Positions 40,096 to 50,300 of a DNA stretch of 64,000 bases are shown piece after piece (the stretch's first letter is position 1; each line of letters begins with the position of its first letter). A program made the translations under genes and the position numbers. The stretch comes from Nakazawaea peltata (Eukaryota > Ascomycota > Pichiomycetes > Alaninales > Pachysolenaceae), in contig BCGQ01000001.1 of the NCBI GenBank assembly GCA_001599355.1, forward strand, positions 1,801,135 to 1,865,134, in the 5' to 3' direction. The notes under the pieces are model-generated. The model was not told the origin of the DNA. It made no database searches and worked only from the letters and a program-made list of their open reading frames with translations.

Positions 40096-41164
40096 ATTTA
40101 GTGGTGTTTCAACTTGTATATGATACAGACAAAAGTATCGATCGAATACGTTTTTTATTTCTTCAACTTCAAAATCCTGTTGTGATTTTCGAGTTTTTCG
40201 CTTTGGATTTTGGCCAATGAGAGACGATTTTGGGGAGAAAAATTTTATTTTAATTTGTTTGCGAGTGTGGGGAGCGGAATATTAAAGGGAGGGGGGATAC
40301 AATTGGACGGAATATTGTGCACTACTTTTTGGTAGAGGTGAGCAAACTATTGAAAAGTGAAGAGAAAAAGTAAAGAGGTTGAGAATAATCTTAGTATGCC
40401 AAGATCGTGTGTACGTGTGTGTTTTTTTAGCAGTGATATTTGTTTGTGTGATAAAAAAATGCCTAGTGTGTGTATGGCTGTGTTTGAGGGTGTTGTGAGT
40501 GTAATGCCTTGATCATATTAGGTACAAAATCTAAGTTATTGAAATATTACCCCACTTGAATTGATGAACTTGACTGAGAGATTCCATAATCTTCTTCCAA
40601 TATCTTCCGATATCCCCTGATATCTGGGCCTACTTCTATCTGGTACCTATTCCTATCTGGTGCCTACTCCCCATCTTGCACTTACTAAACGATCCCGATC
40701 TCTCATACTTAGCATTTCGCTAACATTTTTCCCCGGCCCCTCAATTTCCTCTTTAACTTTTAGCGCATCTGTTTCTCTGCCTATTTTCGGTGACTATTTT
40801 CCCTAAGTATCTCAGATTATTTTTGGTTACTCACATCCAGTTCTTGACCAGTAGATAACAACAATTTACTAGTTTAGCACTGACATCGATCTCCGGTCAG
40901 TTCATCCTTTCACCCAAATGTCTCTCTCTCAACAGTCTCACTCTAATAATCTCACTTCCGTCTGCTCCCTGCTCATTGTATCCCCAAATTTCCCCCTAGT
41001 AAAGTTACCCCCCTCTCTTTTTTAATTTTCCGCTATCCATCGCACATTTCGCCCTATTTTCTCCCATTTTAACCGCCAAATCAAACCACTACACAACACC
41101 ATCTGCCATCTGCCATCTGCCACCTCCCACTCAGTCTAAGCCGCCCCCAACCCCCCGTTCGTCC
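40096..41164. other. 1.1-kb divergent control region of ATP7 and the Zn2Cys6 gene
   Basis: No gene is recognisable. Contents: the ATP7 CCAAT box at 40214-40218; GTGCACTAC at 40317-40325, matching reversed sites elsewhere; a GT-rich tract around 40405-40500 (GTGTGTACGTGTGTG and similar); and a pyrimidine-rich leader from about 40980 to 41160 with three tandem CATCTGC repeats near 41102-41118. I infer that the length reflects complex control of the regulator at 41165. Confidence 0.55.
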
Positions 41165-43831
41165 ATGTCAGAAAACCTTGACTCTGTACCGCCATCGGTC
41201 CAAAGTTCATTTCTGTCGATGCAATCTTCGGTGAGTCAGAACGCCCGTCCGCCGACTCATCTAACTTCAGACTCACCCTTGGACACTTCAGTTTTCATGG
41301 CTGATTCAGACTCATCGTCTTCGTCTTCAAAGAAGAAAAAGACAAATATCGCCTGTGTCCGGTGTAGAAGACGTCATATCAAATGTCCAGGTGGTGACCC
41401 ATGTAAAAAATGTATTCAGGCTAGTCAGCCCTGCGAATATATAGAGGCCGATCGCAAGATCGTGATGTCCATGAAATATTTGAACAAACTTCATGACGAT
41501 ATTGCTCGTTTGAAGATAGAGAATGCCAACTTGAGGAATAGTATCAAGAATAAAGAGACTGTTCGTGATAATGTGGTGACTTCTCTGGCTGATTTTAATT
41601 CGACTCAGTTACTACTGAACAATGCTCCTCATATCTCACAGCATCTTCATCATCCTAATAGTTTAACGACGGGTGACACTAAAGCGGGGGATAAGAACCA
41701 GCTGCTGGGTCTGCTTGGTCTGCTGGGTCTGACTCTCCCTGCCCTGCCACTGCTGTCTGATCCCTTCCAACAAGATCAAACAAATGACATCCCAATCCCA
41801 TTCCTCGATAAATACGGTAAATTAATCAACTCAAGGACCGGCGAGAAGATCTATGTCGGTTCTTCTTCCATGACTTTATTCGGTTTGGAACTCAATAACA
41901 TAATGCCAAAATCAAATGGATCTTCTCCAGTCGATACCAAAGATGATATATCTACTGTTTTAGAAAGAGAAGGAAATGCATATAGAATTAGATTAGGACA
42001 AACCAAGTTGAGTCCCGGAATCGCCGTAAACTTTACCTTGCCAAGTTATAGTTATGCCTTATTACTTGTCGATACGTTTATTTCATATAATGATGGTTGT
42101 TTCTATTTCTTCAATGAGGGCCTTGTTAAAGAGAACTTAAGAAGAATATATAAAGGTGAGAAGTTGTTTGTGACTGGAGATGACTCTGTGACTGTGGAAA
42201 CTATCTGGTTCTGTCAGTTATTGCTTATATTTGCCTGTGGAGAAATGTACTTGGGTACTGCTAATAAGCCAAATGGTAATAGGATTCACAAGAGTAATAA
42301 AAAGAAAGCTAAATCTCGGTTACCAGGTTCTGAATTCTTTTACCAGGCCAGTGAATTATTCACTGGTCTCTTTTCTTCGGGTGCTATCACCAATTGTGTA
42401 TTAGAAGGAGGTGTGGAAGTGGTGTTATTGTACGCTTTTTACTTACAAGTGGCAGATTGTACGATTGCCTCATACTTTTATTTTGGAACTGCCATCAGAG
42501 CTTGTCTCATGTTGGGATTTCATGTAGATGCAGGTAAAGAGAACTTGGCCAGATACGAATTAGAACATAGAAGAAGACTTTTCTGGACTGTCTTCATGTT
42601 TGAAAGAATGTTGGCTTCAAAAGCTGGATTACCTCTCTCTTTAACTGACGATTATGTTAGTGCCGAATTACCAGATGACTTCGATATGTCTGACCCACCC
42701 AAGGGTTGTGAATTCTACATATTCCCAGAAGCTGAGTATATCAAGAATTGTGTTAAAATCACCACCACAAATGCTTCTGTCTTGACCGAGTTATACTCTA
42801 AACAACCAAATAGTAATATTCTCCCCGTGGTTAACCAATTGGTATTGAAATTACTTGATTGGAAGAACAATTTACCCTCATTTTTACAATGTGACTTCTC
42901 CAAATCGGAGTTGGAAGTTTCTAGATTGAAAGTTAATATGATGACCGAATATTTCCAAGGAATGAACTTGGCTGTTAGACCATTATTGATGCATTTTGCT
43001 ATACAATTGAAGAACAGCAATAGTTTTGTTGATTTATCGTCTTACTCTAAGCAGATTTTGACTTTATTGAACTCTTCCTTCCAGGCTTCGATCAATACAA
43101 TCAGATGTCTTTGGGCTTTGATGCCTGAAAATATGGTGGCTTTGTTCGGATATATGGACAGAGAGTATCTTTTCACATCGCTGGCTACTTTGATTATGTT
43201 CAATAGAGCATTTGGAGTTTATGAAGCTACTTATCAGCATTTAGATCATGCTCTTTGTATCTTTACTAAGATGAGAAACTTGGGTAATAATCCAGCTCTG
43301 TTAAGAAGAGCTCAGTTATTGAAATTACTCTCATTACTAGACACCAATGGGGCCATGGCAAATTTACTACAGAAACATGACGATGATGTCACTGTTCCTG
43401 TTCCTGATACTGATAATATGGTAGGAAGATCTGATATGAAGCATGAAGAAGGAAGAGGAAGTACATTACAAGATCTTTTGAAACTGGGAAACCAAGGAAT
43501 TGATCATACTAATGGTCTGCACATTCATTTTAATGCCCCTACAACTGCCTCTCCTCATGTAGCAGCGATTGCTGGAATGGGTAAGACTCACCTGTCATCA
43601 CCAGCATTTAATTCTCCATCTTTGATGGCTCAAGACCCACCTTTGAATGCTCAAGAGCTTCTGTTAACTCCGGAGGTGTTTAATCAGTTCCTTACGGGAT
43701 CTAATACTGAGATGGAGATGGAGTTGTGGAATGATATTTCCAGTCAAGCTATGTGGCTTTCTGGAGATGTTGGAGAGGAGTTGAATACATTGTTGAATTA
43801 TAGTGGGAATAATCAAGAGCAGGCGCAGTGA
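41165..43831 (+). CDS. Zn2Cys6 fungal-specific transcription factor
   Basis: The ATG at 41165 gives 888 residues. The binuclear zinc cluster has C64-X2-C67-X6-C74-X5-C80-X2-C83-X6-C90, followed by a linker and coiled coil (VMSMKYLNKLHDDIARLKIENANLRNS) for dimerisation. The middle is the fungal-specific regulatory domain, with EHRRRLFWTVFMFERMLASKAGLPLSL. The C-terminal 150 residues are less ordered, with EMEMELWNDI as a possible acidic activator. At 41702-41755 nine of 18 codons are CTG, so the encoded segment is either Leu-rich or, if CTG is Ser, Ser-rich. The general layout recalls Tea1-type proteins, but I do not assign an orthologue or targets. Confidence 0.9.
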   Translation: MSENLDSVPPSVQSSFLSMQSSVSQNARPPTHLTSDSPLDTSVFMADSDSSSSSSKKKKTNIACVRCRRRHIKCPGGDPCKKCIQASQPCEYIEADRKIVMSMKYLNKLHDDIARLKIENANLRNSIKNKETVRDNVVTSLADFNSTQLLLNNAPHISQHLHHPNSLTTGDTKAGDKNQLLGLLGLLGLTLPALPLLSDPFQQDQTNDIPIPFLDKYGKLINSRTGEKIYVGSSSMTLFGLELNNIMPKSNGSSPVDTKDDISTVLEREGNAYRIRLGQTKLSPGIAVNFTLPSYSYALLLVDTFISYNDGCFYFFNEGLVKENLRRIYKGEKLFVTGDDSVTVETIWFCQLLLIFACGEMYLGTANKPNGNRIHKSNKKKAKSRLPGSEFFYQASELFTGLFSSGAITNCVLEGGVEVVLLYAFYLQVADCTIASYFYFGTAIRACLMLGFHVDAGKENLARYELEHRRRLFWTVFMFERMLASKAGLPLSLTDDYVSAELPDDFDMSDPPKGCEFYIFPEAEYIKNCVKITTTNASVLTELYSKQPNSNILPVVNQLVLKLLDWKNNLPSFLQCDFSKSELEVSRLKVNMMTEYFQGMNLAVRPLLMHFAIQLKNSNSFVDLSSYSKQILTLLNSSFQASINTIRCLWALMPENMVALFGYMDREYLFTSLATLIMFNRAFGVYEATYQHLDHALCIFTKMRNLGNNPALLRRAQLLKLLSLLDTNGAMANLLQKHDDDVTVPVPDTDNMVGRSDMKHEEGRGSTLQDLLKLGNQGIDHTNGLHIHFNAPTTASPHVAAIAGMGKTHLSSPAFNSPSLMAQDPPLNAQELLLTPEVFNQFLTGSNTEMEMELWNDISSQAMWLSGDVGEELNTLLNYSGNNQEQAQ

Positions 43832-44040
43832 CTGTGACTGCCATCTTACTGCTCATGTTTCTGCTTCATAATTGCTCTCGCTTCCCTTACCCCTCTTCTA
43901 CCCCTCCTCTACCCCTCCCCCTAATGATAACGATTATCTATATTTATAATTTCCTAATTGAGACATATCCCCAATTTCCTATCGTAGTATAAAATCTTTT
44001 CTTATCTCAGTAGATGATGGAGTAGCTGGGTGAAGATAAG

Positions 44041-45072
44041 ATGAACGAGAACCCACTTGATATCGTTGATATCTCGTCTATTGACCAAAGCACCGCATAC
44101 CAACTCTTTAATGCCGCCTCTACTCAAGGATTCCTTGTAATTGAAGGACATGATTTCACCTCTCTGGAAATCGACTACCTCTTTAAAGTGAGCAGCAAAT
44201 TCTTCGGGTTACCAGAAGAAGAGAAGATGAAATTCCCCATTAATGATGATAATTGCGGATATACGAAGATTGGATCTGAGAAATTGGACGATAAGGATTC
44301 TAAAAAGAAGACTGGTGATCCAAAGGAGAGTTTCTACTTCTCTAAACTTGACCTTGTCACTGGGTCCCCCAGCCAATCGCTCCCCTACGTATTTGAAGAG
44401 GAAAAAACACTCATCTCCAGCACTATCAAACGATTACATGAATTGGTGAGACGGATTTTGAAGCTTCTTCTGATTGGACTTGAAATTGACCCAGATGAAG
44501 GTGGTGAGAACTGGTTCGTCGACCGTAATAGACCTGACCAGGACACAGGCTGTGCTTTGAGGTTCTTGTACTATCCGTCGTACAAGAGCTCTGATCCGGA
44601 GGAGCAGATCAGAGCTGGTGCGCACACTGATTATGGAAGTGTGACACTTTTATTCCAACATGAACAAGTCCAGTCGAAGGGATTGGAGATATTTAGTCCG
44701 GTGACCAAGAAATGGGAACTGGTCCCGTTCATTCCTCTGTCTGAGAAGTATCTGCTGAAGGGGATTGCTGCTCCTATCGTTGTCAATATCGGAGATGAGT
44801 TAAGTTACTGGACTAATGGTGTGTTGAAGTCGACTATTCATAGAGTGAAATTTTCGGATGAGTTCCAACAAGACTTGGACAAGGACCGGTACTCCATTGT
44901 ATTTTTCTCTCAACTGGAGACCAATGTTGAATTAACTCCGGTTCCTAGTGATATCGTACGTAAATCAAAGGGAAGAGGTGCTGGTCATGAATGGGAAAAG
45001 ACTGGTAAAGCAATCACTTCTGGTGAATATCTTAGAAGTAGATTGAAAGCTACATATGAGGGACGTTATTAG
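44041..45072 (+). CDS. 2-oxoglutarate/Fe(II)-dependent oxygenase, isopenicillin N synthase-like
   Basis: The ATG at 44041 gives 343 residues. The N-terminal DIOX_N part is typical (DIVDISSIDQ, FNAASTQGFLVIEGHDF, FFGLPEEEKMKF). The jelly-roll core has the iron triad H195-x-D197 (GAHTDYGSVTLLF) and H267 (TIHRV), with R283 in DRYSIVFF binding 2-oxoglutarate. All catalytic residues are present, so it is probably active. Relatives hydroxylate or oxidise small molecules; the substrate is unknown. It is convergent with SWD2, leaving 15 bases between stops. Confidence 0.88.
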   Translation: MNENPLDIVDISSIDQSTAYQLFNAASTQGFLVIEGHDFTSLEIDYLFKVSSKFFGLPEEEKMKFPINDDNCGYTKIGSEKLDDKDSKKKTGDPKESFYFSKLDLVTGSPSQSLPYVFEEEKTLISSTIKRLHELVRRILKLLLIGLEIDPDEGGENWFVDRNRPDQDTGCALRFLYYPSYKSSDPEEQIRAGAHTDYGSVTLLFQHEQVQSKGLEIFSPVTKKWELVPFIPLSEKYLLKGIAAPIVVNIGDELSYWTNGVLKSTIHRVKFSDEFQQDLDKDRYSIVFFSQLETNVELTPVPSDIVRKSKGRGAGHEWEKTGKAITSGEYLRSRLKATYEGRY

Positions 45073-45087
45073 TGTGTATTTAAATAT

Positions 45088-46110
45088 CTATTTTGATTTT
45101 GTGTCTGGAATCCAAAGAGTAACTTCTTTATCGGCTGTAGCTAAACACAGTAACTTTGGGTTGAATAAACTCATTCTTGGTAATCCATACTCGGCTGGTA
45201 AGGCCACGATAGGGTCCAATTGTTTTGGAGATTCTTCTTTTGGAAGGTCGACTAAAGGCTGAAGATCCCAAATCAATAATTTTGACTCACCACTTCCTCC
45301 GTATACGAATCTACCATCAGGAGAGACGGTGGTTGAGCCTGAATCTGGGAATTCGCGAGCCGTGAAAGTACGTGATTTCTTCAAGACTCCCTTCACATGG
45401 CCTTCGAATGCATCTAATACTAAATGATCTGTATTACTCATGAAAGTGACGATAATATGACTTCCATCATTGGTGAATTCTAACTTGTTAATTCTATTAT
45501 TTGGAGCAGTAAACTCTTTAAGGCTGAAAGTAAGGAACGGAGCTTTATCGTAGTTCTTGACATCATAAAGACCAACTTCATTCGTGTCGGTCGAAGCAAT
45601 AGCAAACACATATCCAGTAGGATCAAACAGTAGTACAGCTGGTGACTTCAAACTCATTGTACCTTGACAATTGGCAGATCTCAAATCCCACATCTTAACT
45701 GTATTATCCAACGATGAACTCATGAACATATCATTGATAGGCGCCACTTCTAATGCCGTCACCATATATTTGTGTCCCCTGAAATATCTCAAATAACTGT
45801 TATCATGCAAAGATAAATATCTGATTGTATCGTCCTCTTTGGTTGAGGCATAGAGACAACTATGAGAAGAATGAGTGAACTTGGCCAAATGAGTACCATA
45901 TTTCTTACTCAAAATCGGTTTAGAATGAGTTCCCTTGGTCACATCATACAATTGAATCGATTCGTCTACTCCTGATGATATCAAATATCTCCCAGTATCA
46001 TCGAAGTCGAGGGAGGTGATTGGGGAATCAAGCTGGTGATAGCGTAACGTTTTGGAAGGTTTGAAACTTTTCATCACATCTTCTGTGATCTTGAGATTTG
46101 ATCCTGACAT
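45088..46110 (-). CDS. SWD2: WD-repeat subunit of COMPASS and of the cleavage/polyadenylation factor
   Basis: The ATG at 46110 gives 340 residues (S. cerevisiae Swd2 is 329). It has about seven WD-type blades: ITSLDFDDTGRYLISSGVDESIQLYD, YFRGHKYMVTALEVAPINDMFMSSSLDNTVKMWDLR, FAIASTDTNEVGLYDVKNYDKAPF, PDGRFVYGGSGESKLLIWDL and VTLWIPD. The GHKYMV...DNTVKMWDLR signature and the FDP segment match Swd2/WDR82. It joins Set1 in H3K4 methylation and the APT part of CPF in transcription termination. The codon at 45628-45630 is CTG at a position that I recall as Ser in WDR82 (VASFDPEG). Confidence 0.92.
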   Translation of the reverse strand: MSGSNLKITEDVMKSFKPSKTLRYHQLDSPITSLDFDDTGRYLISSGVDESIQLYDVTKGTHSKPILSKKYGTHLAKFTHSSHSCLYASTKEDDTIRYLSLHDNSYLRYFRGHKYMVTALEVAPINDMFMSSSLDNTVKMWDLRSANCQGTMSLKSPAVLLFDPTGYVFAIASTDTNEVGLYDVKNYDKAPFLTFSLKEFTAPNNRINKLEFTNDGSHIIVTFMSNTDHLVLDAFEGHVKGVLKKSRTFTAREFPDSGSTTVSPDGRFVYGGSGESKLLIWDLQPLVDLPKEESPKQLDPIVALPAEYGLPRMSLFNPKLLCLATADKEVTLWIPDTKSK

Positions 46111-46338
46111 GACTAACTGGTTGGCGCTATGTCCAAGTGATCTTTGCAGTTGAGTTGAGTCGCGTTCGAGTCGAATCTCCGAGCCCCTTTAAGTCTTCAG
46201 ACGCTGAGAATTTCTTAAAATTTGCCCTATTTTTTTGCTAAGAAAATACGACAAAAGGGGCGCAAAATCTTGAAATTCAATTCGATTTAAAGGGCAAATT
46301 AACTAAAACGAGTCTTAACTATTAACCGAATAGATAAG

Positions 46339-46635
46339 ATGGCTTTAGGAAAGATCTTCCATTATTCATTTGACGCCTTGTTGGTGTCAGTTCTTTTAGC
46401 TGCTGTTCACCGTAATACAGGTTTGGTTTTCAATACCCATGAGTTTTCTTCAACCGATATCAGAAGTGTCTTTGTGAGATACCTTGCAGTAGGAGAACTG
46501 GGTTATGATTATTTGGTTGGAACTATGAAGAGATCGGGATATTTCACCCAAAAGAATGTCACTAGTGTTGATGATTTGAAGAACAGAGTCAAACAAACTG
46601 TGAATGAATTTATTGATGAGGCGGGGAAGAACTGA
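46339..46635 (+). CDS. Small DUF1748-family protein
   Basis: The ATG at 46339 gives 98 residues. The start MALGKIFHYSFDALLVSVLLAAVHRNTGL closely follows the fungal DUF1748 pattern (a K-hyHysFDailvStvLAgv-RrtG motif, from memory), with one hydrophobic helix. The C-terminal 30 residues are polar (DLKNRVKQTVNEFIDEAGKN). The family is small, conserved across fungi and poorly characterised; I infer a membrane association, probably mitochondrial or endomembrane. It is divergent from SWD2. Confidence 0.75.
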   Translation: MALGKIFHYSFDALLVSVLLAAVHRNTGLVFNTHEFSSTDIRSVFVRYLAVGELGYDYLVGTMKRSGYFTQKNVTSVDDLKNRVKQTVNEFIDEAGKN

Positions 46636-47361
46636 ACTGGGCACAGAGTTAGTATGTTAGTTCTTGTGCGTGTGATGGCCAGGTCAGATTAGGTAAAGGG
46701 GCAAATGGCAGGTGCACCAAGATTGAATGTTCCAATTTGCCCATTTCTCGCTTTCGGATCCTCTTTCGGATCCTCTTTCACATCATCACCTTATGCTTGA
46801 ATTTCTTATACTTTGTTAAAGGAGCTTTTTGTTTCTGAGTTATTTACTAATAAGGGGTAAATTTTACTTAGATATTTAATGATATTTAAATTATTTGGAT
46901 GATGTAGATTTGAGAAGGGTGGACTAGTCAAAGTCACTTTGATGTAGTGCATCCTTCTTATTGCTTCTCTTTTCTTTCTCTTCACCTTGACCTCCGCCCA
47001 CTTGACTTCTGTCAACTTCATTTTACTTCTCTACCTCTCCCTCTTCTTTCTCTTCTTCCCCCTTTACTACTTCAATTTACCCTATATAAAAATTATATAC
47101 CCTAAATTTACACACAGAACAAAATTCACCGGTCACAAATCACCCAATCCCCTAAATATCCTTCCCCTCACTTCAATTAGATCAATTAATTCCCTACCCT
47201 CCATTACTGCATATGCCCCCCTGCCCCTTCTCCTCTTCAAACCTTATTTCGATCCACACAGTAGGAAAATTTTTTTTGTCTAGACCCTACTTTTCAGAGG
47301 ATTCAAAGTCACGAGTTCTTGGTACGAGAGTCAGATTACCAAGAAAAGCGATTCCAGAGAG
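46636..47361. other. Intergenic region and pyrimidine-rich leader upstream of ECM5
   Basis: These 726 bases hold no gene. The first 200 bases carry an exact 14-base duplication (TTCGGATCCTCTTT twice, near 46752-46780). From about 46970 to 47235 the plus strand is strongly C/T-rich, creating a long chance open frame at 46987-47283. At 47244-47258 is TTATTTCGATCCACA, shared with the RCO1 promoter, followed by a poly-T run 100 bases before the ECM5 ATG. Confidence 0.55.
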
Positions 47362-50300
47362 ATGAGTGAGATGAGTGAGATGAATGGGTCGGATCCAAAG
47401 AGACCTGATATACGAAGCTCGTCTAATGGGTTGTTCTCCAGTTTGATGAATCCTTCTCATACAGATCTGCAGACCCCTCAACTACCTCAGCAACTGGGTT
47501 CATTACCGCAACTGGGCTTACCACAATCAACACCCGCTCAGAGTCTGCCTCAACCACTGTTTTCTCAGAACATGCCATATCTTCCTTTCCCTGGTCAGTT
47601 CTATCCACATACCCCACAGCCTCATTCGACGATTCCATTCCAACCGTTGTACGTTCCTCCAGTTCCTCAACAGAATACGCCGAATGGGTTTAATGATAGA
47701 ACAGACTTTGGCCTGCCTTATATCAAGCAAGAATATTCTGTGCCGGAAGGGTCACAAGCCCTCCCTGGACAAACTCAATCACTGGCTCAGATGCCCCAAG
47801 TGCTACCCAAACCACTCCCAGCAATAACCCCTCATAACAACGACCAATTCATATTCAACCCACCTCATTTAGATATCCCCCAAGATTTCGAGTCTATTGA
47901 ATCCTTCCAAATATCTCAACTAGACCCTTACATGTTCCTGGAACAACACTATAAAGACAATATCACCGCAGTTAAGATCAAGACTAATGACACCTGGCGG
48001 AAGGCTAATTGTAACCCCATACAACATTCACTCCGATTCCGAGCCCGATCTCAAATATTGGGACCACTGTCTGATACCGATTCTAACAGAACTTACGATA
48101 GAATCATAGGACAGTTTCTGCATGAAAGTGATGTACTGAAATACATTAGTGATGACGATATGAAACAGATGGATAGATTAGTGAATATTAGAGGAGGTTA
48201 TTCTAAAGTTGAAGAAGGTCAATTATGGCCGATGATACTGAAAGAAATGGGGTACAAACCGGAGATTGCATTAGATCTGTTACTTCAACGTTATAAGAAG
48301 TTCATCAAGGATCAACCTGCCGACAAGTTCAATTCCAATGGTAAAAGACTATCAGTATTTGATGAGGCTGATGATATTAAAAGACACAAGACAAGAAGCT
48401 CAGCTGATGTCCCATTGGTAGTCCTGTCCAATTATGAATATAGACGTGAAAGAAAGTATTTGGCCCAGAAGGGATTCCCTAGCATATATGACAATGTGAC
48501 AGTAAAGAGAATTGGAATCACTGACGGAGATAGCCGAGTTTTTGAAGAGTGGTTACTGAAGAAGAATCTTATTGATTCTTCTGTATTTGATCATTCTGGT
48601 CATTTCTCACTCGAAGAGTTCGAACAAAAGAACAATGCCTTAAAAGAACATACGTCTCTCGACAAACTCTCCAATATTGAAGAGATTGAGAATTTATATT
48701 GGGATTGTATCACTCAAAGAAAGTCTTTAGATGTAAATTCAGCTTTGAGATTAGTCAATTCAAAGTCATTCTTCAAATCAGCCGATAAGACTCAACCTTG
48801 GAACTTGAATAGTATCCCAACTAACAATCATTCACTTTTCAAATACGTTTCTAAAGATATCGAGCTTTATTCTACTCCATTTTTGAATATTGGAATGATG
48901 TTTAGTACTGAGAATTGGACTATGGAAGATCATTGTCTTCCTCTCTTAGACTATCATCATCTGGGACTGGCTAAAGTTTGGTATTTCATACCTCCTTCTC
49001 ATAGAATTCGGTTCGAAGAATTGTTATTGGAACAACATAAAAGAACCTCTCATAAATGCATTCAAAACAAGCGTTCGAGACATATAGATCCATTTTTCTC
49101 CAGTTATATTGATGATTCTGCATCCTTGATGCAATGCAATACTGATTTCCTGTTCACTCCTCAGATATTGAAAGACAATGGAATTCACTTGAAAAAAGTC
49201 GTACAATATCCAGGTGATTTCATATTGAAATATCCAGGTGTTTACTCATTCTGCTTCTCTACAGGAGTTTCTGTTACTGAGTCCATTAATTTCGCTCCCC
49301 AATTGTACCTTGATTTCAGTTTCGACCTGGCATTCACTTTACTGCTGCAGGGTGTAATCTCACAGTTCTCCACTTTCGATATTCTTATAGGTATTGCCAA
49401 GTCATGTAAATATCCCTCACTTGTAAAGGCTGCTAGAAAGATTTATAGTAAAGTATTAGAGCATGAGTTGAAGTTGAGACAAGAAATTAGAGCTATTGTA
49501 CCGGCTTTGTCCGAGAAAGTTAACAAGAATTTCGATTATTATCTCGCCGATGATGATTTATCAATTTCAATTCCTTCTGTTGTTTATCTTGTCAATGAAG
49601 AGTCTCGTCAATTCTCGATGTCTCTTCAGAACTTCCTCGAACACTATAAAAAAGACAGACAAAAGTTCGAGAAGAATGTCCCTCATATTGAATTACTTGT
49701 ATTTTATGAGGATGAGAAATTAAGAGCATTTGAAAGACAATTGAACCGTGAGATCACCACTCCAGAGGATTGGTCTTTAAGATTGGAGTCCAATTTGAAA
49801 GAGGACTCAAAACCTACTTTAAGATTGCTTAAGCAGCTTCATCTGGAAGGAGAGAAGGTTTTCACACCTGAATATCTTTCTACTGCTTATGATCCTACCT
49901 CAGAACTGGTCTATTATAACAGATTTTTACAGCTTGGAGAACGTATTGAGAAATTCCAACTGTGGATCGATACTGCTCAAAGATATCTTTCATCTAGACA
50001 CCAATCCAGAAAACGTACCAAAGGCCGGAAAGAAGAGACCACTACTGTAGATATCAATGGAACTGATAAGTTAAGTATACAAGAATTATGCAAATTGATT
50101 AATGACATTCCAACCTTATCCTTCTATACTGAAGAAATGGATCAATTGATAACTTTATCAATGGAAATTGAGAGCTATGAGACAAGTGCAAGAAAACTAT
50201 TATATAATTTTGTTTCTTCCGAGAGTTCGAATTCTAGTTCAGCAGAACCAAGTATGGAAGAACTAAGTAATATTTTAAATCTTGGGTTATCATTCAGATT

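Noticed and set aside
40405-40500. GT-rich tract as telomere-like repeat or Z-DNA signal
   Set aside because: It is irregular and only about 100 bases; ordinary promoter low-complexity explains it.
46987-47283. 98-codon open frame upstream of ECM5
   Set aside because: It lies in a C/T-rich leader, encodes low-complexity Leu/Pro/Phe sequence, and no branch of the ECM5 family has such an exon.
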